DNA of 35,387 nt from positions 1-35,387 of the forward strand of contig CAIPNM010000429.1 in the NCBI GenBank assembly GCA_903866395.1, written 5' to 3'. The stretch is from an uncultured bacterium (GTDB taxonomy: Bacteria > Pseudomonadota > Gammaproteobacteria > Burkholderiales > Burkholderiaceae_E). Shown in pieces: positions 25,368-32,754 of the stretch. The position numbers and the translations under genes are program-made. The notes under the pieces are model-generated. The model made no database searches, was not told the DNA's origin, and saw only the letters and a list, made by a program, of their open reading frames with translations. Position 1 is the first letter of the stretch; every line of letters starts with the position of its first letter.

Positions 25368-26234
25368 ATGCTCATTCAGGTCTTGCTCAGCGGAATCGCA
25401 CTCGGCAGTATCTATGGTCTGGTGGCCCTGGGATTCGCAGTCATCTTCAAGGCAACCGATGTCTTTAATTTCGCGCAGGGCATGCTGGTCGCGTTCGGCG
25501 CGTACTTTGCCGTCACCACCATCAACCTGCTCGGCCTGCCTTTCCCGGTTGCCATACTTGCCATCATCGCCGCCAGCGCGGCACTCGGCGTGATCATTCA
25601 CGTCGTATTCATTCAGCCACTCTCCGGGCGGCCAATGCTTGCGGTCATCATGCTCACGATCGCACTCTCGATTGTGATGCGCGCGGTCATCGAGATTCTG
25701 TACGGCCTGCAGGGTCGCACGCTCACCACCCCAATCCCCACCGGCATCTTCATGATCGGCGAGGTGCGGGTATCGCAGCTTCATCTGGTGGCCGCGAGCG
25801 TGAGCTGGGTCTGCATGGCCGCTTTCTTTGCGTTCTTCCGCTTCACGCCAATCGGGCTCCTGATGCGCGCGACCGCCGACGGATACGAAGCAGCCCTGAT
25901 ATCGGGCATCAATGTCAAGGTGATGAACCGGCTCGCGTGGGGAATCGGCGCGTCGCTCGCAGCGATCGGAGGGCTCTTTCTGGGGCAGCTGCAAATTGTT
26001 TCAACCGAGCTGGAGCACATCGGTCTGCTCGCCTTGCCGGCGGTGGTGATTGGCGGCATGCAAAGCATTCCCGGGGCCATCATCGGGGGACTGCTCGTCG
26101 GTCTAATCGAGCAACTGGCTGCCACCTACATTTCCCCCAAGTCCACTGACATTGTGGTCTATGGGTTGCTTCTGATGATTCTCATGGTTCGACCCTGGGG
26201 ATTATTCGGGCAGCGCGAGTTGGGCCGGGTCTGA
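25368..26234 (+). CDS. livH: LivH-type ABC transporter permease
   Basis: A 288-aa integral membrane protein of the HAAT permease family. It starts with LLSGIALGSIYGLVALGFAVIFKATDVFNFAQG, the LivH signature, and has about eight hydrophobic segments and the cytoplasmic GLLMRATADGYEAALISGINVKVMNRLAWGIGA loop that docks the ATPases. It pairs with LivM to form the channel. It begins 23 bp after the receptor gene and is 18 bp from LivM. Confidence 0.95.
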   Translation: MLIQVLLSGIALGSIYGLVALGFAVIFKATDVFNFAQGMLVAFGAYFAVTTINLLGLPFPVAILAIIAASAALGVIIHVVFIQPLSGRPMLAVIMLTIALSIVMRAVIEILYGLQGRTLTTPIPTGIFMIGEVRVSQLHLVAASVSWVCMAAFFAFFRFTPIGLLMRATADGYEAALISGINVKVMNRLAWGIGASLAAIGGLFLGQLQIVSTELEHIGLLALPAVVIGGMQSIPGAIIGGLLVGLIEQLAATYISPKSTDIVVYGLLLMILMVRPWGLFGQRELGRV

Positions 26235-26252
26235 AAGCAAGAGATCAACACC

Positions 26253-27338
26253 ATGAGTCAAGACACCGTCTCTTCCTCGCGCACTGGTCTGCCCTGGGCA
26301 CGTGCCCTCCGCTGGCTGGTGGCGGTTGCCGCGCTCGTTTATCTGCCTACGCTGCTCACTGAGCGGCAGATATTCGGTTATGCGCTTTCCAACATGCAGC
26401 TCCTCAATATCGGACTAAGTCAGGTCAATCTGATGCTGATCACGATGCTGGGCGCGCTCTCACTCAACTATCTCACCGGATCGGCCGGACTCATCTCGAT
26501 AGGCCACGCCGCGTTCTACGCAGTGGGCGCAATGAGCGCGGCTATCACGGGATCGCAGTGGGGCTGGCCGTTTCCAGCGGTGCTGGTTGTCGCGGCCTTG
26601 AGCGGTGCGCTCGCTGGGCTACTCGCGGGGCTGCCCTCGCTTCGCGTGCGCGGCCTCTATTTTGTGCTGTCCACATTCGCGCTTCACTACATCGTGGTCT
26701 TCATTTTCATGGAGTATCAGTTCAAATTTTTTGATGTGGTGGGGGTGCCCTACAAGGCGGCTGAGCTGGGGAGCTGGTCTCTTAACACGCCCATACGCTG
26801 GTACTTCTTCCTCCTGCCGCTGGTTGTCGCGGTGTATTGGCTGCTTCACAACAGCCTGCGAACCCGCGAGGGCCGCGCCATGCAGGCCATGCGCGACCAT
26901 GAACTTGCCGCGACCGCAAACGGTATCGATGTCCGCATTCTGCGGCTCAAAGCATTTGCGTTCAGCTCATCGATTGCCGCGGTGGGAGGTGCGCTCTATG
27001 CCTACTACCTCACCAATGTCACCTCGGAGTTCTTCGGTATCCAGTTCGCCATTCAGTTCATCGCCATGATCATCATTGGCGGCATGGGCTCGCTACCCGG
27101 CGCGGTCGTTGGCGCTGCGGTCTGGCTGCTGCTGCCGTCCATCATCAACGGATTTGCTGCACAGGCGAGCGACACCACCGGGCTGGTACGCAGCATGCTG
27201 GTAGACCACAAACCGCAACTCGTCCAGGCGATCTTCGGTTCAGTCGTCATCCTGCTGTTGATCTTCGCGCCATGGGGCATCACGGGAATGGTCAGCCGGT
27301 TACGAGCAAAGTTTGCCGCGAAGGGGGCGAGACCATGA
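26253..27338 (+). CDS. livM: LivM-type ABC transporter permease
   Basis: A 361-aa membrane protein. The N-terminal hydrophobic region and LGALSLNYLTGSAGLISIGHAAFYAVGAM are the LivM signature, followed by LRVRGLYFVLSTFALHYIVVFIF and the coupling loop REGRAMQAMRDHELAATANGIDVRILRLKAFAFS. It forms the translocation path with LivH. Its stop overlaps the start of the ATPase gene (ATGA), indicating coupled synthesis. Confidence 0.95.
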   Translation: MSQDTVSSSRTGLPWARALRWLVAVAALVYLPTLLTERQIFGYALSNMQLLNIGLSQVNLMLITMLGALSLNYLTGSAGLISIGHAAFYAVGAMSAAITGSQWGWPFPAVLVVAALSGALAGLLAGLPSLRVRGLYFVLSTFALHYIVVFIFMEYQFKFFDVVGVPYKAAELGSWSLNTPIRWYFFLLPLVVAVYWLLHNSLRTREGRAMQAMRDHELAATANGIDVRILRLKAFAFSSSIAAVGGALYAYYLTNVTSEFFGIQFAIQFIAMIIIGGMGSLPGAVVGAAVWLLLPSIINGFAAQASDTTGLVRSMLVDHKPQLVQAIFGSVVILLLIFAPWGITGMVSRLRAKFAAKGARP

Positions 27339-28087
27339 CCCACGCGCTCGAAATTCGTGATCTCTCGGTTCGATACGCCAGCAAAGGACTCGCGCTCGAC
27401 AACGTGAGCCTGTCCATCCCAAAGTCTGGCGTAGTGGCGCTGCTGGGCGCAAACGGAGCCGGCAAAACCACCCTGATCCGCGCCATTTCAGGGTTGCTGC
27501 CGCTTCACGGCGGACAAATCGTTCAGGGCAGCATTCAGATGGATGGGCAGTCTGTGATGGGCGTTCCGGCCCACACCTTGGTCAGACGCGGCCTGGGACA
27601 GGTCCCGGAAGGCCGGTTGGTCTTCAAGCAGCTGAGCGTGGAGGAAAACCTGAAGGTGGGCGCAGCCGTCCTGCCGCGCGCCACTGAGCGCGAGCGGCTC
27701 GATGGGGTCTACGCGCTCTTTCCCAGACTGCTCGAGCGTCGGCGCCAGGCGGCCGGCTGGCTGTCGGGAGGCGAGCAGCAAATGCTTGCGCTCGGCAGGG
27801 CGCTGATTACTCAGCCCAGACTCCTTCTCGTGGATGAACTGTCGCTGGGGCTCGCGCCGCTGATCGTCAGTGCCATCTACAAGCAACTGGATCTGGTTGG
27901 CAAGACGCTGGGCGCCTCCATTCTCGTGGTTGAACAGAATGCCCGGCTCGCGCTCAACTTCGCTGCCATCGCATATGTGCTGGAACGCGGCCGCGTCACC
28001 CTCAGCGGACCCGCCAATGAAGTCGCGCAGAGCGCCGTGGTGCAGGAGTCCTATCTTGGCGCGAGAAGGAAGGAGCGCGAGGCATGA
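27335..28087 (+). CDS. livF: LivF-type ABC transporter ATP-binding protein
   Basis: A 250-aa ATPase with Walker A GANGAGKT (38-45), signature LSGGEQQMLALGRAL and Walker B LLLVDELSLGLAP, in which Leu stands where Pro is usual after DE. The PEGRLVFKQLSVEENLKVG and VEQNARLALNFA stretches are LivF-specific. It overlaps LivM and LivG by ATGA at each side. It energises the importer with LivG. Confidence 0.95.
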   Translation: MTHALEIRDLSVRYASKGLALDNVSLSIPKSGVVALLGANGAGKTTLIRAISGLLPLHGGQIVQGSIQMDGQSVMGVPAHTLVRRGLGQVPEGRLVFKQLSVEENLKVGAAVLPRATERERLDGVYALFPRLLERRRQAAGWLSGGEQQMLALGRALITQPRLLLVDELSLGLAPLIVSAIYKQLDLVGKTLGASILVVEQNARLALNFAAIAYVLERGRVTLSGPANEVAQSAVVQESYLGARRKEREA

Positions 28088-28848
28088 GTCAACCCCTTTT
28101 GCAGGTTCGTGAGTTGCTCATGCAGTTTCAGGGCCTGACCGCGCTCGACCGGGTCAGTTTCGATGTCCACGGGGGAGCCATCACCTCGCTGATGGGCCCG
28201 AACGGCGCTGGTAAGACCACCCTCTTCAATTGCGTCACCGGCATGTATCGGCCCACGGCCGGTCGGGTTGAATTCGATGGACAGGACATCACCGCGAGGC
28301 GCGCCCACGACATCGCGCGCTGCGGTATCGCTCGTACCTTTCAGAATCTCGCCCTGTTCGGCGGTCTCAGCGTGCTTGATAACCTGCTGGTGGGAACGTA
28401 TCTGCAGGGGCGAACAGGCCTCCTTCAGGGCGCCTTGCTGTCGCGCGCAGCGCGCCGCGAGCGAGCCGAGGGCGTGGCCGCCGCCTATCAGGTGCTGGAC
28501 TACCTCGGTCTCACCGACTCGGCACATCTGTTGCCGGGGGAACTGCCCTATGGCCGGCAGAAACAGCTGGAATTCGGGCGCGCCCTCATGCAGAAGTCCC
28601 GTCTGATTCTGCTTGATGAGCCCATGGCAGGGATGAGCCAGTCAGAGAAGCAGGCCATGACCCAGTTGATCCTTCGGGTCCGCGCCGAGATGAATGTGAG
28701 CTTTCTGCTGGTCGAGCATGATGTGCCGGTCATCATGGAGGTCTCCGACCACATCGTCGTTCTCGACTTCGGAAAAAAAATCGCCGAAGGCAGTCCCGCT
28801 GCCGTGCAGGCCAACTCCGATGTGATCGCGGCCTATCTAGGGCAGTGA
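28084..28848 (+). CDS. livG: LivG-type ABC transporter ATP-binding protein
   Basis: A 254-aa ATPase with Walker A GPNGAGKT, RTFQNLALFGGLSVLDNLLVG, the divergent LivG-type signature LPYGRQKQLEFGRAL, Walker B LILLDEPMAGMSQSE and VEHDVPVIMEVSDHIVVLDFGKKIAEG. It is the last gene of the plus operon and converges on the truncated Bug gene only 15 bp later. No hairpin with a T run is visible after it, so termination may be Rho-dependent. Confidence 0.95.
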   Translation: MSQPLLQVRELLMQFQGLTALDRVSFDVHGGAITSLMGPNGAGKTTLFNCVTGMYRPTAGRVEFDGQDITARRAHDIARCGIARTFQNLALFGGLSVLDNLLVGTYLQGRTGLLQGALLSRAARRERAEGVAAAYQVLDYLGLTDSAHLLPGELPYGRQKQLEFGRALMQKSRLILLDEPMAGMSQSEKQAMTQLILRVRAEMNVSFLLVEHDVPVIMEVSDHIVVLDFGKKIAEGSPAAVQANSDVIAAYLGQ

Positions 28849-28863
28849 CCCAAACGCCGCGCG

Positions 28864-29065
28864 CTATTGGCGCTCGATCTTGCGACTGTCAATCACCCGC
28901 TGCCACTTACGCAACTCTGCGGCCACGAAACGATTGATGTCCTCCACCGAGCCCGCCTGGGGTTCGCCCCCGAGGTCGATCAGACGACGGCTCATGTCGG
29001 GTTGAGCGAGCGCAGCCCGAATCTGACTGTTGAGGTACTGCACGATGGGTGAACCGCCCCGGGAA
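28864..29065 (-). pseudogene. Bug/TctC-family binding protein, C-terminal fragment cut by the IS
   Basis: On the minus strand the frame ending at TAG 28864 encodes PIVQYLNSQIRAALAQPDM, then RRLIDLGGEPQAGS and RFVAAELRKWQRVIDSRKI. This is the C-terminal end of a Bug protein, with the usual helix and WxxVI close. About 60 residues remain; the signal peptide and the first domain are missing. The reading frame runs into the right-oriented end of the IS, so the insertion or an adjacent deletion destroyed the gene. It is distinct from both complete Bug proteins in the window. Confidence 0.8.
29050..29063 (+). repeat. 14-bp inverted repeat just outside the IS (left copy; partner 30497-30510)
   Basis: TGAACCGCCCCGGG lies two bases outside the IS end. 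Its exact inverse complement lies two bases outside the other end, at 30497-30510. The 5' part, TGAAC-G-CCC, resembles the IS terminus TGAACTGACCC. In the right-hand flank the repeat is part of the alpha/beta-hydrolase reading frame. Confidence 0.8.
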
Positions 29066-29089
29066 TGAACTGACCCCCAGAAGTTGGAC
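29066..29089 (+). repeat. IS terminal inverted repeat (orfB-side end)
   Basis: Twenty-four bases starting TGAACTGACCCCCAGAAG match exactly the inverse complement of the other end (30471-30494). The 5'-TG start is typical for IS3-family ends. Confidence 0.95.
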
Positions 29090-29098
29090 GGTTGACTG

Positions 29099-29911
29099 CT
29101 AACGGCACGAGGCCTGGAGTCGGTAGTGTACCGGGCTCAACCCGTTCAGTTTGAGCCGGATACGTTCATTGTTGTAGTAACGGATGTAGCGGCGCAGCCG
29201 TGTTCTCAAGTTTTCGATGTCCGCGAATTTGTTGAGGTGGAAGAACTCGGACTTGAGCGTCCCGAAGAAGCTCTCCATAGCCGCGTTATCCAGACAGTTT
29301 CCTTTTCGAGACATGCTTTGCGTCAGGCCGTTCTCGCTGAGTTCCTTGCGATAGGCGGGCATCTGATAGTGCCATCCCTGATCGGAGTGCAGAAGTGGAG
29401 CTAGGCCTTTACCTTTCAACTTTGCGAGTGCCTTCTTGAGCATGTTCCCAACCAGTGAGAACAATGGGCGCTCCTGCATCTCGTAGGCCACGATCTCACC
29501 GTTGTAGAGGTCCATGATCGGCGACAAATAAAGCTTGCCGCCACGCACATTGAATTCGGTCACATCCGTCACCCACTTTTCATTGGGTCGCTCAGCTTTG
29601 AATTGCCGATTGAGCAGATTTGCCGTTGATGCCTGCTCTCCTTTGTAAGAGCGGTACTTCTTCGGCCGGACGAGCGACTTCAATCCTAGACTTTTCATCA
29701 GTCGCTGCACTTTCTTGTGGTTTACCGGTCGCCCCGTCTTTCGAAGCTGGGCAGTGATGCGCCTGTAGCCATAGCGGCCCTTGTGTCGATCATAGACAGC
29801 CCGGATGCTTTCTTTCAGGCTTGCGTTCCGCTCCTCGCCAGTTGCCATGACCTTGGCTTGGTAGTAGTACGTGCTGCGCGAAAGGCATGCCGCCTTCAAC
29901 AGTGCAGGCAA
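29099..29911 (-). CDS. IS3-family transposase OrfB (DDE integrase domain)
   Basis: A 270-aa catalytic part of the transposase. An HTH_21-type YGYRRITAQLRKTGRPVNHKKVQRLMKSLGL region precedes the rve core, with Asp in WVTDVTEF, Asp in LLHSDQGWHYQ and Glu in NAAMESFFGTLKSE; C-terminal RYIRYYNNERIRLKLNGLSPVHYR is normal. The listed ATG at 29911 is nominal. The frame is open without stop up to the slippery site at 29998, so the functional product is probably the OrfAB fusion made by -1 frameshifting. Confidence 0.93.
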   Translation of the reverse strand: MPALLKAACLSRSTYYYQAKVMATGEERNASLKESIRAVYDRHKGRYGYRRITAQLRKTGRPVNHKKVQRLMKSLGLKSLVRPKKYRSYKGEQASTANLLNRQFKAERPNEKWVTDVTEFNVRGGKLYLSPIMDLYNGEIVAYEMQERPLFSLVGNMLKKALAKLKGKGLAPLLHSDQGWHYQMPAYRKELSENGLTQSMSRKGNCLDNAAMESFFGTLKSEFFHLNKFADIENLRTRLRRYIRYYNNERIRLKLNGLSPVHYRLQASCR

Positions 29912-29925
29912 AGCGTGATCAGGCC

Positions 29926-30453
29926 TCAGCTCGAGAACGGCTTGCGCTCTTTCTGCGCAGCTTGCCGCTTCGATCGAACCAAGGCCTCCAACTTTTTTAG
30001 GTATGCCACCTCCGCTTGCAATTGCTTCACTTGCTCGCGTAACGCATGGTTCGAGGTGGCGCTATCCACATCTGATGATTCGGATTTGGGCATATCGACT
30101 GCCATAGGTTGAGTTCCCCTTGTGCCCTCAAGTGCCGCAGCGCCGCCGTCATCGAAAGCGCGGCGCCAAGTCACAACTTGGTTTGGGTTCCGAATGTCGT
30201 AAATCGCAGCCACCTGCCGGCTTGAGAGCCGATCCCGGTCTTGGTGCGACAGCACCTGGAGCTTGAATTGAGCAGTGTAGACACCGCGCTTAGGCCGCAG
30301 GCCATCAACTCCGTGCAGCCGGTAGTGGCTGACCCAGCTGCGCACCTTGTCCTCCGGCACAGACCAACGCCTCGCCAGCAGCTTCGCCCCTCCCTCTCCG
30401 GCCAGAAAAGCCTCAACGACTTTGAGTTTGAACTCTGTCTCGTACTTTCCCAT
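29926..30453 (-). CDS. IS3-family transposase OrfA (helix-turn-helix and leucine zipper)
   Basis: A 175-aa DNA-binding part with two consecutive HTH units, KYETEFKLKVVEAFLAGEGGAKLLARRWSVPEDKVRSWV and a second from YTAQFKLQVLSHQDRDRLSSRQVAAIYDI. These are followed by a coiled-coil or leucine zipper segment LREQVKQLQAEVAYLKKLEAL. The frameshift site lies in the codons for LKK at the zipper's end. The layout is that of IS150-type elements. The start is the ATG at 30453, 18 bp inside the terminal repeat. Confidence 0.92.
   Translation of the reverse strand: MGKYETEFKLKVVEAFLAGEGGAKLLARRWSVPEDKVRSWVSHYRLHGVDGLRPKRGVYTAQFKLQVLSHQDRDRLSSRQVAAIYDIRNPNQVVTWRRAFDDGGAAALEGTRGTQPMAVDMPKSESSDVDSATSNHALREQVKQLQAEVAYLKKLEALVRSKRQAAQKERKPFSS
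29992..29998 (-). promoter_or_regulatory. Programmed -1 ribosomal frameshift site A-AAA-AAG
   Basis: On the minus strand the OrfA codons CTA-AAA-AAG give the heptamer A AAA AAG in the 0 frame. A slip of -1 here enters the OrfB phase, which then stays open through the OrfB start. This is the classical IS3-family arrangement. Confidence 0.85.
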
Positions 30454-30470
30454 AGGATCCCTTGAAGTTT

Positions 30471-30494
30471 GTCCAACTTCTGGGGGTCAGTTCA
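30471..30494 (-). repeat. IS terminal inverted repeat (orfA-side end)
   Basis: Perfect inverse complement of 29066-29089. It lies 17 bp upstream of the OrfA ATG and presumably carries part of the transposase promoter. Confidence 0.95.
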
Positions 30495-30581
30495 AACCCG
30501 GGGCGGTTCATCGGGGCGGTGAAGAATACCCGCCAGTGTGAGGCCGCCTGACTGGAATTGAACAGGGGTATCCATGGACAT
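30492..30581 (-). pseudogene. Alpha/beta-hydrolase, N-terminal stub truncated by the IS
   Basis: From ATG 30581, sharing one base with the Bug stop (TGATG), the minus strand encodes MSMDTPVQFQSGGLTLAG followed by ILHRPDEPPR. It then hits a TGA made at the IS junction. The SGGLTLAGILHRPD opening is typical of dienelactone-hydrolase-like or other alpha/beta-hydrolase proteins just before their oxyanion region. The remaining roughly 250 residues are gone. The family assignment rests on under 30 residues and is tentative. Confidence 0.6.
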
Positions 30582-31576
30582 CACTCCGACTTGATACCCG
30601 CCGCTCGTACCACTTCGGGCCAGCGCTTGAGTTCTTCCTTAATGAAAGCATCGAACTGCTGTGGCGTGCCGCCAATGATGTCGGCGGCTTGACCCTCGGT
30701 GATGGCCGTTCGCACCTGCGGCAATTGCAGCACCTGATTGAACACCGCGTTGATTCTCGACACAAGCGCCGGATCCATTCCGGCCGGACCGACCACACCA
30801 TGCCAGACGCTCACATCAAAGCCGGGCAGTGATCGCGCCGCGGCCGGCACATCGGGCAACTGCCGCATCGGCCGCGCGGCGGCACCCGCAAGCGGTCGAA
30901 CCTTGCCCTCACGAACCTGGGCGAGTGACGTGGATACAGTAATGACTGCCGTATCGGCATCACCGCGAAGCAAGGCGGTCAGCATCTCGGCACCCGACTT
31001 GTAAACGATGTTGACCTGTTCGATGCCTGCGCGGCTGTTGAAATAGGCCATGTAGAGATGAGTCCAGTTACCCAGACCCGCCGAAGCGAAATTGAACTTT
31101 CCCGGCTGTTGCTTGGCCGCCGCGATGAACTCGTCCAGTGTCTTATAGGGGAGCGTGGCGCGCACTAGGATCACGGCCGGCAAGTTCGCCACATGCACAA
31201 TGGGCGTGAACGCGGTGTGCGGATCGTAGGGGAGTTTGGCGAGCGTATGCGACACCGCGTTGGGGCCCACCTCGGCCAGAAATAGGGTGTAGCCATCGGG
31301 CTTTTCGCGCGCAACCAGACCCGCTGCAATCGTGCCGCCTGCACCGGGGCGGTTCTCCACGACCAGCGGTTGACCGTTTGAAAATGACGCAAAGCCGTTT
31401 GATAGATTGCGCGACAAGGTATCTGCGGCACCGCCCGCCCCCACCGTGACCACCAGCCTGACCGCGCGATCAGGCCAGGTTGACTGCGCCAGGGCGCTAC
31501 CGATTGACAAACCCAGCGTGAGGCCGGCAGCGGCCAGTCGGGCGAGCGTGGGTCGACGTGACAGATGGTCAGGCAT
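30581..31576 (-). CDS. Bug/TctC-family periplasmic solute-binding protein
   Basis: A 331-aa receptor with signal peptide (RLAAAGLTLGLSIGSALAQ, cleavage after ALA). The mature start WPDRAVRLVVTVGAGGAADTLSRN is followed by VENRPGAGGTIAAG, KPDGYTLFLAEVGPNAVSH and C-terminal EELKRWPEVVRAAGIKSE. Complete, unlike the fragment on the other side of the IS. It is divergent from the SMP-30 gene over a 195-bp gap and was followed by an alpha/beta-hydrolase gene before the IS arrived, so it probably belonged to a hydrolase-linked uptake operon. Ligand unknown. Confidence 0.94.
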   Translation of the reverse strand: MPDHLSRRPTLARLAAAGLTLGLSIGSALAQSTWPDRAVRLVVTVGAGGAADTLSRNLSNGFASFSNGQPLVVENRPGAGGTIAAGLVAREKPDGYTLFLAEVGPNAVSHTLAKLPYDPHTAFTPIVHVANLPAVILVRATLPYKTLDEFIAAAKQQPGKFNFASAGLGNWTHLYMAYFNSRAGIEQVNIVYKSGAEMLTALLRGDADTAVITVSTSLAQVREGKVRPLAGAAARPMRQLPDVPAAARSLPGFDVSVWHGVVGPAGMDPALVSRINAVFNQVLQLPQVRTAITEGQAADIIGGTPQQFDAFIKEELKRWPEVVRAAGIKSE

Positions 31577-31700
31577 GCGTGCCTCCTTATGATTCGTGGG
31601 TAACGATCCTGCGCGAAGGTCCGTATTGTGTGGGGCTCAGAAGGCGACTGCAACCGAAAACCCTCCGCGGGCCAGCAATGCCGAATTCAATCAAACCTAT

Positions 31701-31729
31701 TTGACACCGCTTCCCTCGCCGCAAATACT
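31701..31729 (+). promoter_or_regulatory. Sigma70-like promoter of the SMP-30 gene
   Basis: TTGACA (perfect -35, 31701-31706), 17-bp spacer, AATACT (31724-31729). Start of transcription would be near 31736, about 36 nt before the ATG. The rest of the 195-bp gap (31577-31771) shows no other clear signal. Confidence 0.6.
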
Positions 31730-31771
31730 GCCGGCGCCTGTGCTTCAAAGTATCAGTAAGAGGAATGCGTA

Positions 31772-32647
31772 ATGATTCGAACGGCCGAGTGCGTGGTCGA
31801 CTGCAAGGACGTTCTGGGTGAATCCCCAGTCTGGCACGCTGCTGAATCGGCACTCTATTGGATCGACGTCGCTCAAACACTCCTGCATCGTCTGGAGCTG
31901 CCAAGCGGGCGCCACGATCAATGGAATGTAGGGAAACCGATCGGATCGTTTGTACTACGTTCCAAGGGTGGGTTTCTCGTCGCCTACCGCAACGCCCTCG
32001 CGTTCATGGACGAACCGGGCGCGCCGCCCCGCCCCTTTTCCCCCGCCGGGCTGACCCTCGGCGAGTCGCGCTTCAACGATGGAAAATGCGATCGCCAGGG
32101 CCGCTTCTGGGTCGGCACCATGGATCGGAACGTAAAAGGTCCGATCGGGCACCTGTACCGACTCGACGCCGACCTGAGCCTTCACGTCATTGACCACGGC
32201 TTCATCATTTCAAACGGCCCCTGTTTCAGCCCTGATGGCGGCACGCTCTACTTCAATGATTCGCGACAGCAAGTGACTTGGCGTTACGCCATCGATCCTA
32301 TCAGTGGCCAAGCGAGCCCGCGCGGCCGCCTGATTTCCTGGGAAAACTTTACCGGCCGCCCTGACGGCGCCACGGTCGACGCAGAAGGTGGCCTGTGGGT
32401 CGCGGAGGTGCACGGCCGACGAATCGTGCGGTTTACACCGGACGGACAGGTAGACCGCGCCATTGAAGTTCCCTGCGAACGCCCGACCAGCGTGTGCTTC
32501 GGCGGACCCGACATGCGCACCCTGTTCATCACCACGTCAACGCTGACGCTGAACGAACACGACCTGCAGCGCGAGCCGCTCACGGGCGGGCTGTTTGCCG
32601 TCGACGCCGGCGTGCGCGGTCTGGCCGAGGCGCCATTTTGTGGGTAA
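31772..32647 (+). CDS. SMP-30/gluconolactonase/LRE-family protein
   Basis: Six-bladed beta-propeller lactonase or related hydrolase of 291 aa. Metal-binding residues of the family are visible: Glu17 in LGESPVW, Asn102/Asp103 in RFNDGKCD, Asn148 in ISNGPCFSPDG and Asp198 in RPDGATVDAEG. Together with GRFWVGTMD these make a catalytically competent lactonase likely. Substrate may be a sugar lactone or other small lactone. AAGAGGAA precedes the ATG at 31772. The C-terminus FAVDAGVRGLAEAPFCG is normal. It lies 107 bp upstream of an iron/organic-acid-type ABC receptor gene and may or may not share its transcript. Confidence 0.92.
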   Translation: MIRTAECVVDCKDVLGESPVWHAAESALYWIDVAQTLLHRLELPSGRHDQWNVGKPIGSFVLRSKGGFLVAYRNALAFMDEPGAPPRPFSPAGLTLGESRFNDGKCDRQGRFWVGTMDRNVKGPIGHLYRLDADLSLHVIDHGFIISNGPCFSPDGGTLYFNDSRQQVTWRYAIDPISGQASPRGRLISWENFTGRPDGATVDAEGGLWVAEVHGRRIVRFTPDGQVDRAIEVPCERPTSVCFGGPDMRTLFITTSTLTLNEHDLQREPLTGGLFAVDAGVRGLAEAPFCG

Positions 32648-32754
32648 GCCAACCGCTGAAGTAGTGCCGGCAATGTCTTGGCAGAAAGAAGCAACCGGCT
32701 GGATCCAATGTTCGGCCACTGACAATTTATAGAACCGATTCAAGGGAGACTGAT

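Larger units (their letters stand above)
29066..30494 (-). mobile_element. IS3-family insertion sequence, IS150-like subgroup, complete
   Basis: A 1,429-bp element bounded by 24-bp perfect terminal inverted repeats starting TGAACTGACCCCC at both ends. It encodes an orfA/orfB transposase pair in two phases on the minus strand, with an AAAAAAG slippery site between them. Both frames and the DDE residues look intact, so it may be active. GC is visibly lower than in the flanking catabolic genes, in line with separate origin. No 3-5 bp target duplication is found: the flanks are GAA and AAC. Confidence 0.93.

Noticed and set aside
28849-28863. Terminator between livG and the Bug fragment
   Set aside because: No stable hairpin with a T tract is visible in the short gap or just beyond it.
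28867-29052. A 61-codon plus-strand open frame after livG
   Set aside because: The minus strand there encodes a recognisable Bug C-terminus; the plus frame is its shadow.
30492-30581. A functional small peptide gene at the Bug 3' end
   Set aside because: Its sequence matches the opening of an alpha/beta-hydrolase and it stops exactly at the IS junction, so it is a truncated gene.
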